Assembly: GCF_040807025.1 (NCBI RefSeq)
Contig: NC_090951.1
Coordinates: forward strand, 3,844,001-3,908,000
DNA: 64,000 bases
Source of the DNA: Struthio camelus
Taxonomy: Eukaryota; Chordata; Aves; Struthioniformes; Struthionidae
Reading direction: 5' to 3'
Shown: positions 25,261 through 37,451 of the stretch, one piece after another
Layout: the number at the start of each line of letters is the position of its first letter
Position numbering within the stretch: position 1 is the first letter of the stretch
Notes under the pieces: generated by a model
What the model was told of the DNA's origin: nothing
The model's input: only the letters and a program-made list of their open reading frames with translations
Database searches by the model: none
Position numbers and translations under genes: made by a program

Positions 25261-27904
25261 TTCAGTAGTAATGGTGTATGACATTTCTGAGACCAGATAT
25301 GGCTCAACTAATCATATTTTAATAGCCCTACCTTTTAGGAATGGACTAGCTCAGAGGGTACACAGTAATATTTTAATTTTTGAGCTCTGATGAGCACAAT
25401 TTTAAGCAGGTATTCAGTTTCTGCATGTTATGAATTGTGCTCCCAGATGTTCAATGCCAACGGGCTATAAAGAGCAACTGCACAAATATAATATTTAATA
25501 CCAAATGTCAGTTTGGGTGTTCCACTCAATTTCCTGGAAAGATCTTTAAACTCGTCTTATTTAGCTTGAATACCCAATCAGTTCCATACTCCAGCCCTAG
25601 CTATGTAATTCTGCATAACTAAGTTCTCTAATTTCTGAGATGCAAATGTAGAGCAGATGTAAAAGGGGAGTGGAGGGAAGGGGGGGATGTTCCTTTATTT
25701 GCAGCAGCACTAGTTATCAGTGCTGGTTCAGTTAGAGAGCAGAAAGCAGGGACCCCAGATGCTTTGGAGCCTAAGCGGAGGCCATCGCAGAGAGGAGAGA
25801 TCAGCCCCAAGATCTGAGCCCCAAGAAGATGGGTGCACAGATCAGCCAAGCCTGAGAAGCCAGGGTGGTCATTTCACAGCGGGGGTAGAGGCTGGACCTC
25901 AATCCTGCTGGGGAAGCCCCATCCCTTTAACGCATCTGATCTGGGAGGCAGGCTGAAAGGTGCTCTGAGATTTCAGGGGGCCTAGGATAGAGGCAAGTGT
26001 ATTACTTTCTTGGCTGTGGGATGGGACAGGCAAGGAACTATGATCTTCTGTGACTTCTCAAGTGTGGGCACAGCATCCCTCACTTCTTGCTGGTTAACTG
26101 AGCCCTGTTGTCCCACAAGCTCCTTGTCTGGCAGTCTGTGCTGATCTGCCCTCATTTGCCTTACTCATGGTCTATGAATAACCTCTCTGGTGAGCTGATA
26201 CAACATCAATCTCTGCCTGTACAGCTCCTAGCACTGCCAGCGTCCTGATATTACTCATGTTAGAATACTGCTAGCAACAGGAGTATATAACAACAGAAGA
26301 AAGACCCTGGAAACAAACAGCTGTGATTTTCTAAGGATAATAACCCAGATCCTCTTTTCCCGCATGGTCAGCTTGATCTTGAGCTGCCAAAGGGCTTTGC
26401 AAGTACTGCCCAGGTTCCTGGGTTGTCCCATTCCTCCAGCAATGGTGAGGGGGAACACACAGGCAAAGAGTGATGCAGAGAAGTCCTATCCCGGGCTGGA
26501 GCTGACTGATTCTGCAGGCAAAGAGCTGTCAGGCTTCGAGTCCATGTTCCCCTGGACCGGGTGCTCTCCCCTTCTCAAACACTGCAACTCTGATCGCAAA
26601 GGGCCATAAGTCTAAACCAACAAAATTCCCAGCTGAGTCTTTCCACACGAGTCAAAATCAGTGATGGCTCCCAATGGATTTGGAGCAGACAGGTCACATG
26701 GTCTGATGCCCTTACTGGCCTGGCAGAGGGCAAGTGGGGGCTGTAGCCTCCAAGATTGCCCCAGCAAGTGCTATCAGCGCTCATGACTTAGCAGTTGTCA
26801 TTTGCAGCACCATCCATCAACGCTGGCTCTTTGAGTGCAGTGAAGTTATTTGACCTTTTTCTGCTTTAAAAAGAAATACAATAAAAATGCAATTCTGGCT
26901 CCAGCTTCTAAAGCAGAACTGACCAAATACCATATATAGTATCAACTAAGGACAGCCACAGACTTCCTTCCATCTTTTTAAGCCACCCCCTTTTCTACAA
27001 CACTATCCAAGTTGCATTAATCATGGGCTTCTTCAGAGTAAACGGGATTAATCTGCCCTCTTGCCATTTCCCTGAAATGCTGAAGCAAATTTTGGATGCA
27101 TGTGGGATACTGTGCACCTCGCAGTCTCTGTGATGGTATGACACAAAGGAAGTAGTAGCTACTTCCACCAGGTTGAGCCTCACAATGTTTCCTGATCGTC
27201 CTAGCAAATCAGTCCCATGTGGGAAGTAGTCAGAGCCCCGTGTGCATCTAGCTCTGAAGTTCTCACTTTCTCCATGCTCAAAGCTTGCTTGCCAAGAAAG
27301 AAAACCCTTTGCTGATTGACCCGTCCTACTTCTTTGATTTAAATATCTCAGCTGCCTCAAAGGCTGCCTCTGCTTCCTGGGCTTTGGGTAGTTGTTCTGA
27401 AAATGCTCAGAAAGGGCTTCTGAAATTGAGTTGGGTAAATGCAACAGCCACCCTGTGCGGGTAGATGTTGTCTTGAGTCTGACAAGGGAATGGCCTTGGG
27501 GATTAATTTATGCCTTACTCAGTGGATCTGATGATTTGTTATCACTTTTCTAGTCTGGATCCTTCCTGGAACATCCTCATCCCTTTCTACAGTCGATTGA
27601 AATGTCTATCCTTCTGTAGGTTCACAAGTGTGACCCAGCTTCAAAGTGCATCTCAGGGCTCTGTGCTAGCGACATGAAAGACTGGAGCAGTTGCACATCT
27701 GCCCCGCCTACGTCTCGCTTATCTCTGCTCCTGGCTACTGCCATGCAGGTTGTTACCCTGATCATTTTATATGATGGAGGGCAGGACCGTGTAGGAAACT
27801 ATGTTTCTAGCTACCTGTCAGAATCTTGATCCCTGCGAGGTTCTTCCTTTTCCTGTATCCAAATGAATTTGCACGAGGACTCCTTGGAATCATATGCAGT
27901 GTTG

Positions 27905-28310
27905 AGCAGACATGTGCAACATAACACACGTATTCGCAAACCATAAAAAAACTCAAGCCGTCTGTGCTTTATCCAAGCTAATCACAGTCATTCTCTCACA
28001 TGAGGGGTATAGGTTCTTTATGTCATGTCCTCGTGTTGTTAAAAACAAACTCTTTAAAATGTTGTTTTCACTTCTTTTTTTTTATTATTTTAATGGGAAA
28101 ACTACTTATGCAGTCTGTCACATGAAAGTAGGCTTGCCTTCATTTGTGGCCATGCTGATTACAAAGACTGGGAGATCTTTAACTAAATCAGTTGGGTTTT
28201 GTGTGCTTCTTTCAAAGAAAACCATCAGAACAGCATTTGTGACTCATTACAATTATAACAGCAATGCTATCATCTTTACCTTTTCATATTGCTTGTTTTG
28301 ATTAAAAACG
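27905..28310. promoter_or_regulatory. Candidate conserved non-coding element
   Basis: An AT-rich, repeat-free block has many homeodomain-type and HMG-type words, such as CATTACAATTATAAC near 28249 and GATTACAAAGACTGG near 28157. The 129-codon frame across it reads as low-similarity sequence rich in Phe, Lys and Thr with no domain, so regulatory DNA is the better explanation. Confidence 0.28.
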
Positions 28311-29789
28311 CTGCATGCCAGACATACCTTTAGGTGCTAGTGACTGTGCAGCCCTCCTCTGAGTGAGGTAGAGGATGCTACCTGACAGTCTGTGTATGCT
28401 GAGGTGTAGCTGGGCCAGGCAACTCAGAAAGATAATCGAGCACATTTCTAGCTGGATTGATGCTCTGCTGAAAGGCATGAAGTCATGACATTTTACACAT
28501 CTGGAAGATCTGGGCCACTATGTCAGATTCGTCTCAGTGCTGACCCCAGGATATTTGCATCACGGAGGCTGTGCGTACACATCCCGACTACAAGAAAAGC
28601 TCCAGCTGACGATGCACCTTCCCAGAGAGCAAGAAAACCTTCAGCTTGCAGATGCTGTTCCTCTCACCTTGCAGAACTACTCAATTTTCTGTGCAAGTTG
28701 CCACAAGACGAATTCAAGTCATATGTCCAGTGAGCAACTGGAATATGCAGAGAATTTACTCTGGATATACCTGTGTCATCAAGATGTCCTGAAATCTGTC
28801 ACATGTTGCAATCGGAACATTTGTACCATTCTCTCTTGCTCCAAACTGTCCTTCAAAGGGTTTCTCTCCTGCTTTTCTTTAACAGCCCTGGTGAGATAAG
28901 CCTGTGTCTGTATTGCTCTGCCTGTGCTCCCTCCCCTTCCCCCAAACCGTTCATGGCCAAACCCTGGTGTCACTCACCCCCGGAGGTCTCCAGCTGTGCA
29001 GATGGACAGCTGTGGGAACAACAGGCAGTGGGAGTCTTGGGGAACTCCCCTGTCTCTTTGTCCCTGCTACACCCTGGCCACAGAGTAACCCCAGCCCCTG
29101 CCGACTCAGCCTGCACCAATGCTGGCTGTGCCACCAGGTGAAGTGACCAGCTCTGGCAAGCGAAGAGACCCTCCTTCTGCTGGGGACTATGATACCCGGT
29201 CCTGTACATTACTGTGCTGAGGTTTTTGTTCCCCTCCACCCTGCCATTATGTCACCTTATGCAAGTTTAAACAAGGGATGGGGCTTGTTCACTCCCTCCT
29301 GCAGTGAAACTGCAGCAAGGCACAAAGTAACCGATGCCACAATAGCCCTGAGCAAAGAATTACTTCAGAATTAAAAGCTTTCTAGGTAGATTGATTCCAC
29401 CAAAATTAGTCATTCCTCAAGGGGCTGCACCACTGCAAGACCTTTTCCAAAGACCAAAGAGGACGAACTTGCTGCACGGAAAGTCTGTGGAGGGCTCAGT
29501 CCTGTCAAGGGACAGCAGTTCTTGCAGGGACAGAAAGTGTCCTGTGAGGACTAGCCCAGCCCATGTACAACTCAGGATGCTCCACAAGTGTCTTGGAACA
29601 TCTTTGAGCACCCAGACCTTATGGAAAGACCATAAATGAGAGAAAGGTTTTTGGGGGCACTACGATCAAGATGAGAAAAGAGCGCTCTCGTCTTGTCCCA
29701 GTGCCAAACTGGGATGCTTTTCTGAGTAGTACTTTAAGAAGCGGAGGTTCCTCTGCTATTGCCTCAGGCTCTGGCAGGTCTGGCCTGAG

Positions 29790-30315
29790 CTGGAGGAGAT
29801 GGTGAGGGCTTCAGAAGAAAACCAAGGATGGGGTCACGGACCCCCAGGTCGCAGCCTGGACGCTCAGGAGTGGATCCCCACTGTCAGATATTTTTCCCCC
29901 GAGGAAGTGAGGAGGAGACTTTGTGCATATGCAGGCTTATTTTATCAAGGCTTGAAGATACACTCAAATCGCTTGTTTGCCCGTTTGCTCATTCGCCCGT
30001 GCGCCTTGCTGGGACTCTTGAAAGTCACTCTTCCCTCTCCACGCAAGTGCATTGGTGTGGCGGGGAGCAGTGACACATCGCTCTTCCCTCTCGCTGTTTT
30101 CACTTATTACAACTGGAAGGAAAGCAGCCCTGTCACTGCCGCTGCCACGCTGACGACTATTGCCATTGTCATGTGTTTCCTCACATCTGGTTTCCGATAC
30201 CGGGGGACATCCCTGTTGCGTAGCGAGTGGCATGTGGGTACAATCAGTCTCAGACAATTTATTTTTACTGCCATGAGTAAACACTGTGCTGAAGTTGTCA
30301 CTCTGATTTAGGAGG
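29790..30315. promoter_or_regulatory. Candidate conserved non-coding element with FOX consensus
   Basis: About 500 bases of complex, CpG-retaining sequence without repeats end in ATGAGTAAACACTG, which holds an exact forkhead site (GTAAACA, 30277-30283). The same block is open for 170 codons in one frame, but that frame has no recognised domain. Enhancer function is an inference from texture and motif. Confidence 0.33.
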
Positions 30316-33300
30316 TGACAGATTTTTCTGTTAGTCTTCTTTTTCTTTGCTTTCTTTCTTTCTTGACACCTTCCACGCCATCTCTGAAATGACAGTTCCC
30401 AGGCAGCTTTCACCAAGGATTTCCCCAGTGCTATGACACACTTGTGAAGTCTGAGCACTGCGTTTTCATGCTTTCCTAGATGCTTTCCTGGAGATTGGAA
30501 GAAGGATAGGACAAAGTTATTGGATATTTTTTTTCTTTTACCCAGGAACCATTTTGTGCACTGAAAATAGAAGTATCATTTTAAATGAGGAGCTCAGACA
30601 GACATAATCACCCAAATACAGATGAAATCACTTAAAAATTTTGAAACTGGCAACCTCGTATATTTTAATTATAGACTACAGTGATATTCTGCTGAAAGCA
30701 ATTATGTTGTAGCTCTTCCCACACACAGACAGTCCCAGTTGTGCTCCACAAAGACTAGTGGTTAAGCAAATCAGGCATCACGTATGTATTTAAAAAAAGA
30801 AAAAAAAAATTTTTCAGCCTTTTGAAATAAGGCAGAGGTTCACTGTCCTGAACACAGCCTTACTTCATATCTGTGTGTGCATTTAGGTAGATGCATATAG
30901 GTATGTTGATTCCAGGAGAAGAAATGTATGTATCTGCCTCGAGAACAACTTTTTTCATGCTTCTTGAATGGCCTCTTGTTTTTGCTACGAAAATGGCCTT
31001 CCCTGCTTCGTCAGTACTTTTTAAACTTGCCATGACCAGAAAAGATACCTCTGTTTAGAATCAGAGAAATCATCCACTAAAAAATTAAAATGAAAGATAT
31101 CTATTTCAGGGGGCTGAACTGGCCAGCAAGCTTGGCTTGCTGAAATGTGGTCGAGACATTCAGATACAGTTCATGCTACTGATACCCCTTGCTCTCCCTT
31201 CAAAATTAACCCCGATGAATGGGGCCTTTTGTAGTAAGGAAAGAAACAGACAGAAATCACAATAATCTCTTTCTAGCCAGGCCTCCGTAGCTAGCGGTGA
31301 GTCAACAGCTCTGCCTGGTGCTGTAGAAGAAGGAAAACAGCAATTTCTTAGCGGTTTCCTCGGCATGTTGGAAACTGAAGGAGATCTTCTCTCATCCAGC
31401 TCTTTGCACCTCGGGCCTGTTGCTCACGTTGACTGCGTTCCAGCCATTCAAGGGTCGGAGAGCTTCGGGCCGTAAATCGAACGTTCACGGCCCCAAGCCG
31501 CAGCCAAGCAGGGCTTGTCCTGGGTGGACACCTGGGCACCCATCAGGTGGCAGAGAGGCGGCATTCGTCTTCCAGCTCTGAAGCCTGGCTTTTGCCTTCT
31601 CCATGTGTGTTTCCTGGGCCAAAGCCTTAGCTCTCAATACGGAGTTATACTTCTTTCCTGTTATTCTAAAACTAAGTACTTTGCACATTTGGGAAGTATT
31701 ATTAAATAACAGTCTGAGTAATAGTCTGTGGTTGGAGTTAATTTCTTCCAGTTCTCAAAGTGTCTAATTACACTTTTTTCAATGCTAACTGTATGAATTG
31801 CTTCAAATGTGCAAAGACATCTTGTAAAAAAGAAAGCCTTAGTTCATCCCTCCAGAGTGACGCAAATGTCTTCTGACTTCAGCGCAATTCTTAGCTCTCC
31901 ACATCTTCCCCTGACTATCCTTGAAGGAATAAGGAACAATGGGCTAGGTGCTGCCTGGTGTGGACCCCAGTGATCCCTTTTAGACAGTATTAATATTTCC
32001 CAGCTTAAAACCTGGTCTGGATTTAACTTAGACACATGTCAACTGAAGACACAGTCAGGCAAATGCCGGTAATCCTGTTGTAAGAAATTGTGGCCCCTTT
32101 GCTTGGAGGGTGCAATCCCCATGGCTGGGACACAGTGACCAACTGTCAGTTCCTAGCCAAGGGAGTGCAAAGTGAAGTGGGCACTGGAAAGGGGTTTAAG
32201 CTGAGGTACTTTTACCTCACAGCTGGGACAAAATAGGAGAATGTACATGGGACCTCTGGCAGATTGGCTAAAAACAACAATTTGTTGATCCATGGTAACT
32301 TGGTGGCGTTCAGTGATAATTTGAGCCTTCCTTCAATGGTTGATGGAAAAGCATCACAGCTTTCCCACGGAGACATCCTCTCAGGCACGCTATCTGGAAG
32401 AACGTTTCAAATGTTTTCCTATGGGCAATTTAGAAAAAGGGATGGACCCTACAGCTGATCTTTCTGGTGACTGATAGTTTAAAAGGTGGTAGGTGACTCC
32501 AGTGGCAGGGAAGAGACCAGAGGGACAGAATTTGCCAGGCTGCAAGAAAAACCCAGCTTTGCATATTCCCCTTTGATCCTTGAGAAACAACTTCTGAGAA
32601 AGCACCAGCAACTTGGTCATGCGCTCACAACCGGCACTGACCATCATGTCAGCCTCACTTCAGCCAGATCACAATGCTTTTTTTGTCCACCCTTGACTTT
32701 GACTGTGTTCCAAACAGGGATTTCATGGTTATCTGAACTTTGTCTCATGTTGAGACCATACAGGGGAAAAAAAACGTGTGGAGTATTCGGAAGGGTTGAG
32801 AAGATGAGCTTCTGGCTCACAGAAATGCACGTGGCTTTGTTTTGTGTGGCTCGTTTCATGCGATACCCTGGGCTGATGCTGTTGATTAAGTTGCTGTGTT
32901 AGCTGACCTCTCTGAGGGATGGACACATCCAATTTGAACGGTGGCCTTCAGAAGTAGATGTGGTATCCTCCAGGACTGGGTGAGCTCACATTGTGATTTA
33001 TTTTTCTTTCCTGGGATTTGTGACTGAATCAGACGGGAGAGAGGAAGTGAAGGTTTGTTCTTTCTAAAGATTTATTTCGTTACATCTGCAACAAGTCAAG
33101 AAGAGAACAGGGTAGAAAGGCTTTTGGTTTTGGGCCTGGAACAAAGCTCAGTGCTTGAGATAAACAAATGGGGGAAGAGGAATTATCAAAGAAAGAGCTG
33201 GCCACAGACTTTGTTATGAACTTTACTGTAACAGGCTGAGAAACTTTGGTAACTGAAACCAAATTGAAAGCGGACCGGACTCTGCAGGGTAAAAGGAAAG

Positions 33301-33454
33301 CAGATGATCAAGGTACCTTGAGGAAGACGTGTTCTATCTATCTGTCCGTCTCTCTAAGTCTCCTACTTTGCTCTTATATGTGGAGATACTTGACATGGAA
33401 AATATTCCAAGACTGAAATTAGAGGACCAAAGCAATTTCTCGGGTGTATGAGTT

Positions 33455-33560
33455 GCTCTGCCATTGACTTCGATAGCCATGAAGCACAAGGTGTGAAATA
33501 CATTTGCCTCGGTTGAGTTATCTGTTTAATGAGATAGCGGTGCCTCTTACATCAGTGCCT
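33455..33560 (+). repeat. MIR/CORE-SINE fossil
   Basis: GCTCTGCCATTGACTTCG, then CCTCGGTTGAGTTATCTG and AATGAGATAGCGGTGCCTC reproduce the sense MIR order (ctctgccact...cctcagtttcctcatctg...aatgggataatagtgcctc). Confidence 0.6.
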
Positions 33561-33618
33561 CTTCCAACAGGCACTGATACGCCTGAGTGAAAGACAACAC
33601 GTAGGTATTCAGCACTGA

Positions 33619-33650
33619 TGTGGCATGGCGTGGCATGGCATGGCATTGCA
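33619..33650 (+). repeat. TGGCA pentanucleotide repeat
   Basis: About six imperfect copies of TGGCA/TGGCG in tandem. This is a short minisatellite-like tract. Confidence 0.8.
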
Positions 33651-33821
33651 TACCAACCTGTTCCACTTTCGGTGTGGTGCGCTATCGTATACATGAAGAC
33701 AGAAGTTGTACGAAACTGTAGGAGACAATGTACTTCCTGTATAAGACTTCTCTGAGTTGGGTGTGAAATCCAGTATTCAAATAAGACTCATTTTCTGAAA
33801 ATATTGCAGAATGACAATGAC

Positions 33822-33885
33822 TCTTGGCCCAAGTTTCCTCTTTTATAAACAGGTTGTGATAATCTCTACCTACTGCTCAGACCAA
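33822..33885 (+). repeat. MIR/CORE-SINE fragment
   Basis: GGCCCAAGTTTCCTCTTTTA followed by TAAACAGGTTGTGATAATC and TCTACCTAC matches the MIR 3' half (cagtttcctcatctgtaaa...gataataatctctacct) in sense orientation. Confidence 0.6.
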
Positions 33886-35474
33886 TGTAGGGGCGAAAGA
33901 TCGGAGAGATAACAGGATCCGATGAAAAAAATGGAATTTATTTCTCTCTGAGGGGAGGAAGAAAGAAATGATGAAATCTTTCATAGTGCTGAAGTAACAA
34001 CAACAAAAAACGACGCAAAAGAATAAACTGCATGTTAAGTAAATTTCAAAGAATTACTCTGAAATGAATGTCAACTTGTTTTTTTATTGCTTGCAAATAC
34101 TGAGTTACGAAAATCCCTTCTAGTACCTTTTAAAGGGCTCGGAGGAGCATGCCCAGCTCCACTCCACCTAGCCTTAGTACGACAGTATCCTCCTTCAGAG
34201 ACTGGTGCCTCAGGCACTCTTCATAGTCAGCTGCAAGAGATAAGCCCCCTCCAGAAAGCAGTTCACCCCACCACAGGTTTGACAGCATTTACCAGTTACC
34301 TGTGCTATCTGCATGCTCCTTATCTCACTGATATCCCTATCTGCCCTATGCAGGGTGAGGCTGGCGAGATTGCAAAGTGGCACAATTAGCAATAATTAGC
34401 CCAGAGGGAAACACATTCTGCGGCCCTTCCTGGGATGGAGCAGGTTGATGAAGCAGCAGCTGGTGTCTCCTCATTCCTCTGGAGAGGCTGGTGGGGTTGG
34501 GTGGCATCATCCCAGGAGCCGATCTGTCCTTTGTGCTGCTGCTTTCTTGTATTGCTGTGCATAAGGGGCCAGGTCAGGGAGCGGAGCCCCACACGAGTGG
34601 GAGGACAGGCTGTTGGTGGAGGTGGACAGCCAGGTCTCCATCCTGCGAGGTGGGAGGGTGCTTGAGAGGTGCACACTTCCCTGTGGGTCCACAGGCAGGG
34701 CACCCTGGGGCGTTGTAGACACACTGGGCTTATTAAAATATAACCTGATTGATCTGGCATGTAATGGCCCATGACATCTGAACCATAAAGCAACTTGCCA
34801 GGACCTACTCCATCTCATTGGGCTCCCTGGGGTGAGGAAATCTCAGGTAGGTGGGAGCTGTAGGGGCCAGGGAACTGGGAAACCTTTAGCACCTTCAGTA
34901 CAGCTGTACTGGGCGGTTGTCTAAAGCAAGACAGTCCTTGAGCTGATCGTGTGCCCAAAAACAGGGGAAAACCTGAGTAAATATGAGGTGCGGGGTGGTT
35001 CCCTTCCCGCCACTCATGCTGAAAGTTGGGTTTCTAGGTTGACTTTCTAAGTTTGTTTTTGAAGTTCATTTTCTAAGCAGTCATCGCTGAAGTAAGGGTT
35101 GTCCTGTCTCCAACCTGTCCTGCTCAGTCCTGCAGCATGGTCAGGCATGTCCTTCTGCCTCTGTGCACAGCTCTGGCGCAGTTAAAGCCTCTGTGCACGA
35201 CAACTCCGGGTAAACAGGGTGGCTATGATAGTCAGCATAGCTGGCCAGAAAACTGTAAAGCAGAAGGAAAATTGTTTTGGTGGCAGAACTACAAATGCTC
35301 AGTAAAGTGCAGCTTGTTTCGGTGCTTTTTATGTGGTTCTGTGCTAACTTTTCCTCCTCTAATTCACTGCAGAAGTGAAACAGAGTGTAGTAGAGATTGA
35401 GCATGAATCCTTTGCATTTGGTTAATGGGAACAATTACAAAAGTTTCTTCTTTTTCTTTTGCCAAGTTGTGATA
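33886..35474. other. Non-coding DNA, nothing recognised
   Basis: No gene or clear repeat is seen. The 34400-34800 part is GC-richer and gives several overlapping chance frames. Confidence 0.5.
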
Positions 35475-35745
35475 TGAAATCATTTGCTGGATTCCTGTTT
35501 CCATGGAAACAATCAGTTTCATACCATTTTTATATTATACCTCAATGAGGTTATTAACTAAATGAAGGCCAACACTTCATAAATGTATCGTCTCACGCGA
35601 TAATCAAGTAGCTACCAAGTACCACGGCTAAATGGGCTTAAAATGCAATGAAATCAGCTCCATAACATGCTTATGAGTGTGTAAATATTTATTGATCTGA
35701 TATGGCACATATTTTATGAGTCAAAAATATAAAACATGGGTGTTT
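35475..35745. promoter_or_regulatory. Candidate conserved element with perfect RFX palindrome and FOX site
   Basis: GTTTCCATGGAAAC (35497-35510) is a perfect 14-base palindrome and a full match to the RFX X-box pattern GTTNCCATGGNAAC. Downstream, GTAAATATTTATTGAT (35681-35696) holds an exact forkhead core. The intervening AT-rich sequence retains CpGs (ATCGTCTCACGCGATAATC) and has no repeat. The texture is typical of a deeply conserved enhancer. It lies about 20 kb upstream of FOXF1. Confidence 0.42.
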
Positions 35746-35944
35746 AGATGTTGCTGTGCTCCTTTACTTTTGGGTCAGGCCCAGATTCTCAAAGGGCCTG
35801 GACACCTCAAGCCTTCTGCAAAGGTGGGTCTAGGGACTTGTGTGACACAAACGGACTTCGGCTGCCTCTGATCCTGGAAGGCCCCTTAGCTGCCAGTTCA
35901 TCTTGCGGCCAGAGGAAAGCGGAGGGCGGATAACTTGCAGGACC

Positions 35945-36250
35945 TCCTAGGCTAGTGGTTAGTGTGCTCACGGGGACATGCCTGGTTCCCCGGCCTTTCT
36001 CCAAGGTCTCTGTACATATTTTCTCTTTAAAATAAAATATACAAAGAGTCCACACAACATGGACTGGAATTCAGGACTCTTCCCACTCCCTCCTTAGCAC
36101 ATCTGGGAGCCTTTCCCTTGCAAAGCTGAACAGCTGCACCGGGAGGGATAGAGGCTCCCAGACACCGTCACAGAGTCCCAGCAAAGGCTGGGAAGGGAAT
36201 TGAATTCAGAGTCTGACACCGCAGCGAGTGGTTTAGCCAGGAGGCTATCC
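35945..36250. repeat. Possible MIR/CORE-SINE remnants
   Basis: GGCTAGTGGTTAGTGTGCTC at about 35951 resembles a MIR 5' head. GGGAATTGAATTCAGAGTCT at about 36195 followed by GTGGTTTAGCCAGGAGGC resembles an antisense MIR body. Orientation is mixed and divergence high. Confidence 0.35.
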
Positions 36251-36740
36251 AGTGCAACAGTGACAGGATTGCCACCAAGTGCAGCCCTTGTGGGAAGGAA
36301 GAGCCTGGAGGATGGTGACTGGGCCCTGGGGAGAGGCAGCCTTGAAGATGCCACTATTCCCCTCTCCAGCAGGATCCCCATGCAAGAGAGGAGCCCTGAC
36401 CCACCGCAGGGACCTTGCACCCATGGGTCACATGTTGTATTGCTTTGTATCGGGATGACCAAATCTCTTTTTAGATCCAGTCTCCAATTCCCATCAGAGT
36501 GATCTAAATAACCTTGAGTACCTGGGGCTGAGTGATTGACATGACTGAATTCCTGACTTAGTTTTTTAGTTCTGACTTAGTTATGCAGTTCTGAAAATGA
36601 GTCACTCACTCAGAAGGCTAAGTAGGAGATGGGGAGTAGCATGTTTTAGTGAGTAATTAGGGGGAAAAAATCACCATACAACCCTGTATTGGCCAGTCAA
36701 TCAATACTTATTTCACTGGGCATCTTATAAGATGGGCATC

Positions 36741-37451
36741 TTATCTCCTTTGTCCTCTTTGACCATCTTTGTCTCCTCTTTGATCAGCCCTTAGAGAAAA
36801 AGCAAATGATGTCTTCCTCTTCATCAGAGAAGGAATTTTGTACAAATGGTTGTGAAAAAAATAATAACTCATTTTCCGTTTTGCAATTAAAAAAGAAAAA
36901 GAAATCAGAATCTTGCTTGGAATACTCTTTTTTCTCTCTCTACTGAAATGTTGCATGGGAAAGCGGTGTGATGCACATAGAAACAGTCTACCTTGTTCCT
37001 GATGGACAGTTACACCATGTTCAGTGACCTCTTCTGCAGCTATTTCTTGGATGAAGATGGTTGCTTGGTACTTCCAGGCAAACACAAACAAAAATTCCAT
37101 AGAGAAACTTCCAATGAAATCATTTTTGACCCGATCCCAAAGGACACTGTTTCCACCCAGGGGAGAGTGGTTTGTCCATGCGTGTGAAATGGATCCTGGC
37201 TGTTTATTCAGTGCAAGAGTATTTTCTATAATCCTTTCTGCTGACAAACTCGAAGAGCTTGAGTCACCACAGCATGACATCGAAAGAAATACTCTGTGCT
37301 GGGTGAAAGCAATATGTAGACTTATATCGCCATCCATTTCAGATGGACACCTATTTGCTTCCACCTGACATATCTGTTTCTCCTCTTCCCCTATGTGGTG
37401 TCCCACATAGCTTCTCTCATTATGGTCTACCTGCCTTTGGCTACACCACAA
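36741..37451 (-). other. Unassigned 236-codon open frame, probably not a gene
   Basis: This is the longest open frame in the non-GC-rich part of the window. It begins at a TTG; the first ATG leaves a little under 200 codons (MDGDISLHIAFTQ...). No domain, signal peptide or family is recognised. A serine run (CCGDSSSSSLS) and a basic C-terminal third are visible. No splice structure or poly(A) context ties it to a transcript. A frame of this length is near the limit expected by chance in 64 kb, so it is listed for checking only. Confidence 0.12.

Larger units (their letters stand above)
25261..33450. other. Non-coding DNA with candidate conserved blocks
   Basis: No coding exon is recognised in this 8-kb stretch. 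Blocks at 25260-25620, 27900-28310 and 29790-30315 look constrained and are described separately where a motif supports them. The remainder has no identified repeat family and only chance open frames. Confidence 0.45.

Noticed and set aside
27912-28301. 129-codon open frame
   Set aside because: Low-similarity, Phe/Lys/Thr-rich sequence with no domain; better explained as conserved-looking non-coding DNA.
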